A DNA stretch of 64,000 nt. It comes from Pseudomonas svalbardensis (GTDB lineage Bacteria > Pseudomonadota > Gammaproteobacteria > Pseudomonadales > Pseudomonadaceae). The stretch is taken from the NCBI RefSeq assembly GCF_030053115.1, contig NZ_CP125619.1:1861001-1925000 (forward strand). Reading direction: 5' to 3'. The position numbers and the translations under genes were made by a program. Below are positions 62,547 through 64,000 of this stretch, piece by piece (positions within the stretch are counted from its first letter, which is position 1; each line of letters opens with the position of its first letter). The notes beneath the pieces are model-generated. The model was not told where the DNA came from. It saw only the letters and a program-made list of their open reading frames with translations, and searched no databases.

Positions 62547-64000
62547 TGCGCCAGGCATGGCGCGTTGCGCGCAAGCGCAACCGGCTTGGCTGTGGTGGCC
62601 ACGCTGGTGACTTGGAGGTGAAAGTCCTCTACACACCCGGCAAGGGGAAGTGTTAGCCAGAGGCAAGGGTGTCGCGGGTGACTGCGAATCTGAAGGAAGC
62701 CCGAGGCAAAATGCTGGCCTGACGAACAGGAAGCGGATTAGGCGGCGCAGCGGGGTAAGGGGGCAAACTTCCTCAAAGCCCAATACTTGCACGGAACGTT
62801 GCGACGTAGATCCGACAGGCATAAGCAGGAAGGTCACGCGAATTACCCTGGGAGATCTGCACGTTTGCCACTGTGCTACCGAACGCCGAGAGGCGACGGG
62901 ATGAGCGTGCAGAAGTCAGCCGAGGCCGTAGTAAGTGGCGGATAACCACGTCACCAAGGGCCGAACAGGTTATGCCGCTGGTAGGCGTCAGAGTCTCGTT
63001 GGATACCGAAATGCAGAAATTTCTCGCAGAGAAGACTGTTACTCCGAGTCCCGGACAGTATCCGCGGATGACGGCTGACAGCGCACAGGTATCGGCGGCG
63101 TCTGTGACGTGGACGAACGCGGAGCCGGACACGCTGATGGAGCGGGTGCTTGCACCCGCCAACCTCAAGCGTGCGTATCAACGCGTAGTCAGCAACAAGG
63201 GCGCGCCGGGTGCCGATGGCATGACGGTCGACGAATTGGCAGGCTACGTGAAACAGTATTGGCCGACCCTTAAGGCTCGGTTGCTGGCCGGTGAGTATCA
63301 CCCACAAGGTGTACGCGCCGTCGACATTCCGAAACCCAAAGGCGGGACACGGCAGCTGGGTATCCCCTGCGTCGTGGATCGCCTGATCCAGCAGGCCTTG
63401 CTGCAACAGCTCACGCCGATCTTCGACCCTCTGTTCTCGGATTACAGCTACGGCTTTCGTCCGGGCAGAAGCGCTCACCAAGCCATCGAAACCGCTCGCG
63501 GCCATGTGGCAGCGGGTCACCGCTGGTGCGTGGAACTTGATCTGGAGAAATTCTTTGATCGGGTCAACCACGATGTCCTGATGGCTTACGTGGCGCGTCA
63601 AATCGAAGACAAGCGTGTGCTCACGTTGATCCGTCGTTACCTCGAAGCGGGAACGATGTCAGGTGGACTCGTCAGCCGACGGCAGGAAGGGACGCCGCAA
63701 GGCGGCCCGCTTTCGCCGTTGCTGTCGAACATCCTGCTCAACGAACTCGACAGCGAACTGGAACGGCGGGGTCATCGCTTCGTGCGCTACGCCGACGACG
63801 CCAACATTTATGTGCGCAGTCGCCGTGCCGGCGAGCGAGTGATGGTCAGCGTCGAGTGCTTCCTGATCCAGCGTCTGAAACTGACGCTGAATAGGGAAAA
63901 GAGCCGCGTGGCAAGGCCTTGGGTCTGTGATTATCTGGGTTATGGGATGAGCTGGCACCGACAGCCGAGACTAAGAGTGGCGACGAGGAGTCTGGGTCGC
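62547..64000 (+). mobile_element. Group II intron, 5' part (cut by window end)
   Basis: Begins GTGCGCCAGGCATGG, agreeing with the GUGYG 5' end of group II introns. About 460 nt of ribozyme domains I-IV precede a maturase gene located in domain IV. Domains V and VI and the 3' end lie outside the window. Insertion immediately after a terminator hairpin and the maturase sequence suggest bacterial class C (IIC). The stretch 62547-63010 has no other gene; its many short hairpins are ribozyme structure. Confidence 0.85.
63011..64000 (+). CDS. ltrA: Group II intron reverse transcriptase/maturase, partial
   Basis: 330 residues before the window edge. ATG 63011 has GGA at a good distance; an in-frame ATG at 62972 would add MPLVGVRVSLDTE. 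RT blocks are seen in order: NKGAPGADGMTVDEL, IPKPKGGTRQLGIP, DPLFSDYSYGFRPGRSAHQA, WCVELDLEKFFDRVNHD, EGTPQGGPLSPLLSNILL, and catalytic FVRYADDANIYV (YADD). Thumb/X domain begins near LNREKSRVARPW. It aids intron splicing and retrohoming. No frame disruption in the visible part. Confidence 0.93.
   Translation, partial: MQKFLAEKTVTPSPGQYPRMTADSAQVSAASVTWTNAEPDTLMERVLAPANLKRAYQRVVSNKGAPGADGMTVDELAGYVKQYWPTLKARLLAGEYHPQGVRAVDIPKPKGGTRQLGIPCVVDRLIQQALLQQLTPIFDPLFSDYSYGFRPGRSAHQAIETARGHVAAGHRWCVELDLEKFFDRVNHDVLMAYVARQIEDKRVLTLIRRYLEAGTMSGGLVSRRQEGTPQGGPLSPLLSNILLNELDSELERRGHRFVRYADDANIYVRSRRAGERVMVSVECFLIQRLKLTLNREKSRVARPWVCDYLGYGMSWHRQPRLRVATRSLGR

Overview
The window is a stretch of Pseudomonas chromosome, most likely from the P. 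fluorescens group. The evidence is gene order: fleN-fliA-cheYZAB-motCD-parC-parP-cheW leading to the ccm cytochrome c maturation operon, pykF-ttuD-glxR-hyi-gcl, and gltA divergent from sdhCDAB-sucAB-lpd-sucCD. GC-rich codon use and many Pseudomonas-type REP palindromes agree with this. Genus-level placement is secure; species is not.

Layout. 1-10528 (+): end of the flagellar regulatory cluster and the main chemotaxis operon, closing with a stator pair (motC/motD), ParA-like and CheW-like array-positioning proteins, cheW and a DUF2802 protein. 10632-11876: an IS110-family element inserted in a REP. 11908-13808 (-): a FlhB-C-terminal-like protein and a FliK-like protein. 14006-21391 (+): ccmABCDEFGHI, mostly overlapping start/stop codons, then a small lipoprotein. 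21612-25642: accessory patch with an orphan excisionase-type regulator, a truncated LysR gene, a second IS110 copy in an equivalent REP site, an SDR oxidoreductase and a hicAB module. 25703-37480: MFS exporter, sulfate-binding protein, voltage-gated-type ion channel with a zinc ribbon, urea transporter, and the glyoxylate/glycerate operon gcl-hyi-glxR-ttuD-pykF divergent from a GlcG-like gene. 37504-38236: a REP-associated tyrosine transposase (RAYT) flanked by two REP pairs. 38253-47727: TetR regulator, DUF808 membrane protein, MlaA-like protein with a hydrolase, GH17 membrane enzyme, orphan glycine-betaine-type binding protein, and DUF485-actP acetate uptake. 47813-49338: an IS4-family element with 72-bp perfect terminal inverted repeats. 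49452-62484: citrate synthase and the complete sdh-suc block of the TCA cycle. 62547-end: 5' part of a group II intron inserted just after the sucD terminator, cut by the window edge.

Most notable: both IS110 copies sit at exactly the same position of a REP palindrome, with a CT core shared by the two element ends. The 214-nt leader upstream of the transposase folds by eye into two stem/internal-loop/hairpin units. Their loop sides match the REP target and the joined element ends as expected for a bridge RNA. The guides can therefore be read directly: GCCCG and UGUGGGAG for the target, ACAGUUG and ACAAG for the donor. They predict which REP variants can be attacked, and an intact matching REP lies about 50 bp from copy 1.

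Functional links: acetate uptake (actP) and the TCA enzymes form a carbon-use block, and glyoxylate carboligation feeds glycerate into pyruvate through ttuD and pykF. Two identical TTGTATACAA palindromes in the gcl/glcG intergenic region suggest one FadR-type GntR regulator for both directions. Leaders before sucA and sucC are structured and fit the described Pseudomonas sucA-II and sucC RNA motifs.
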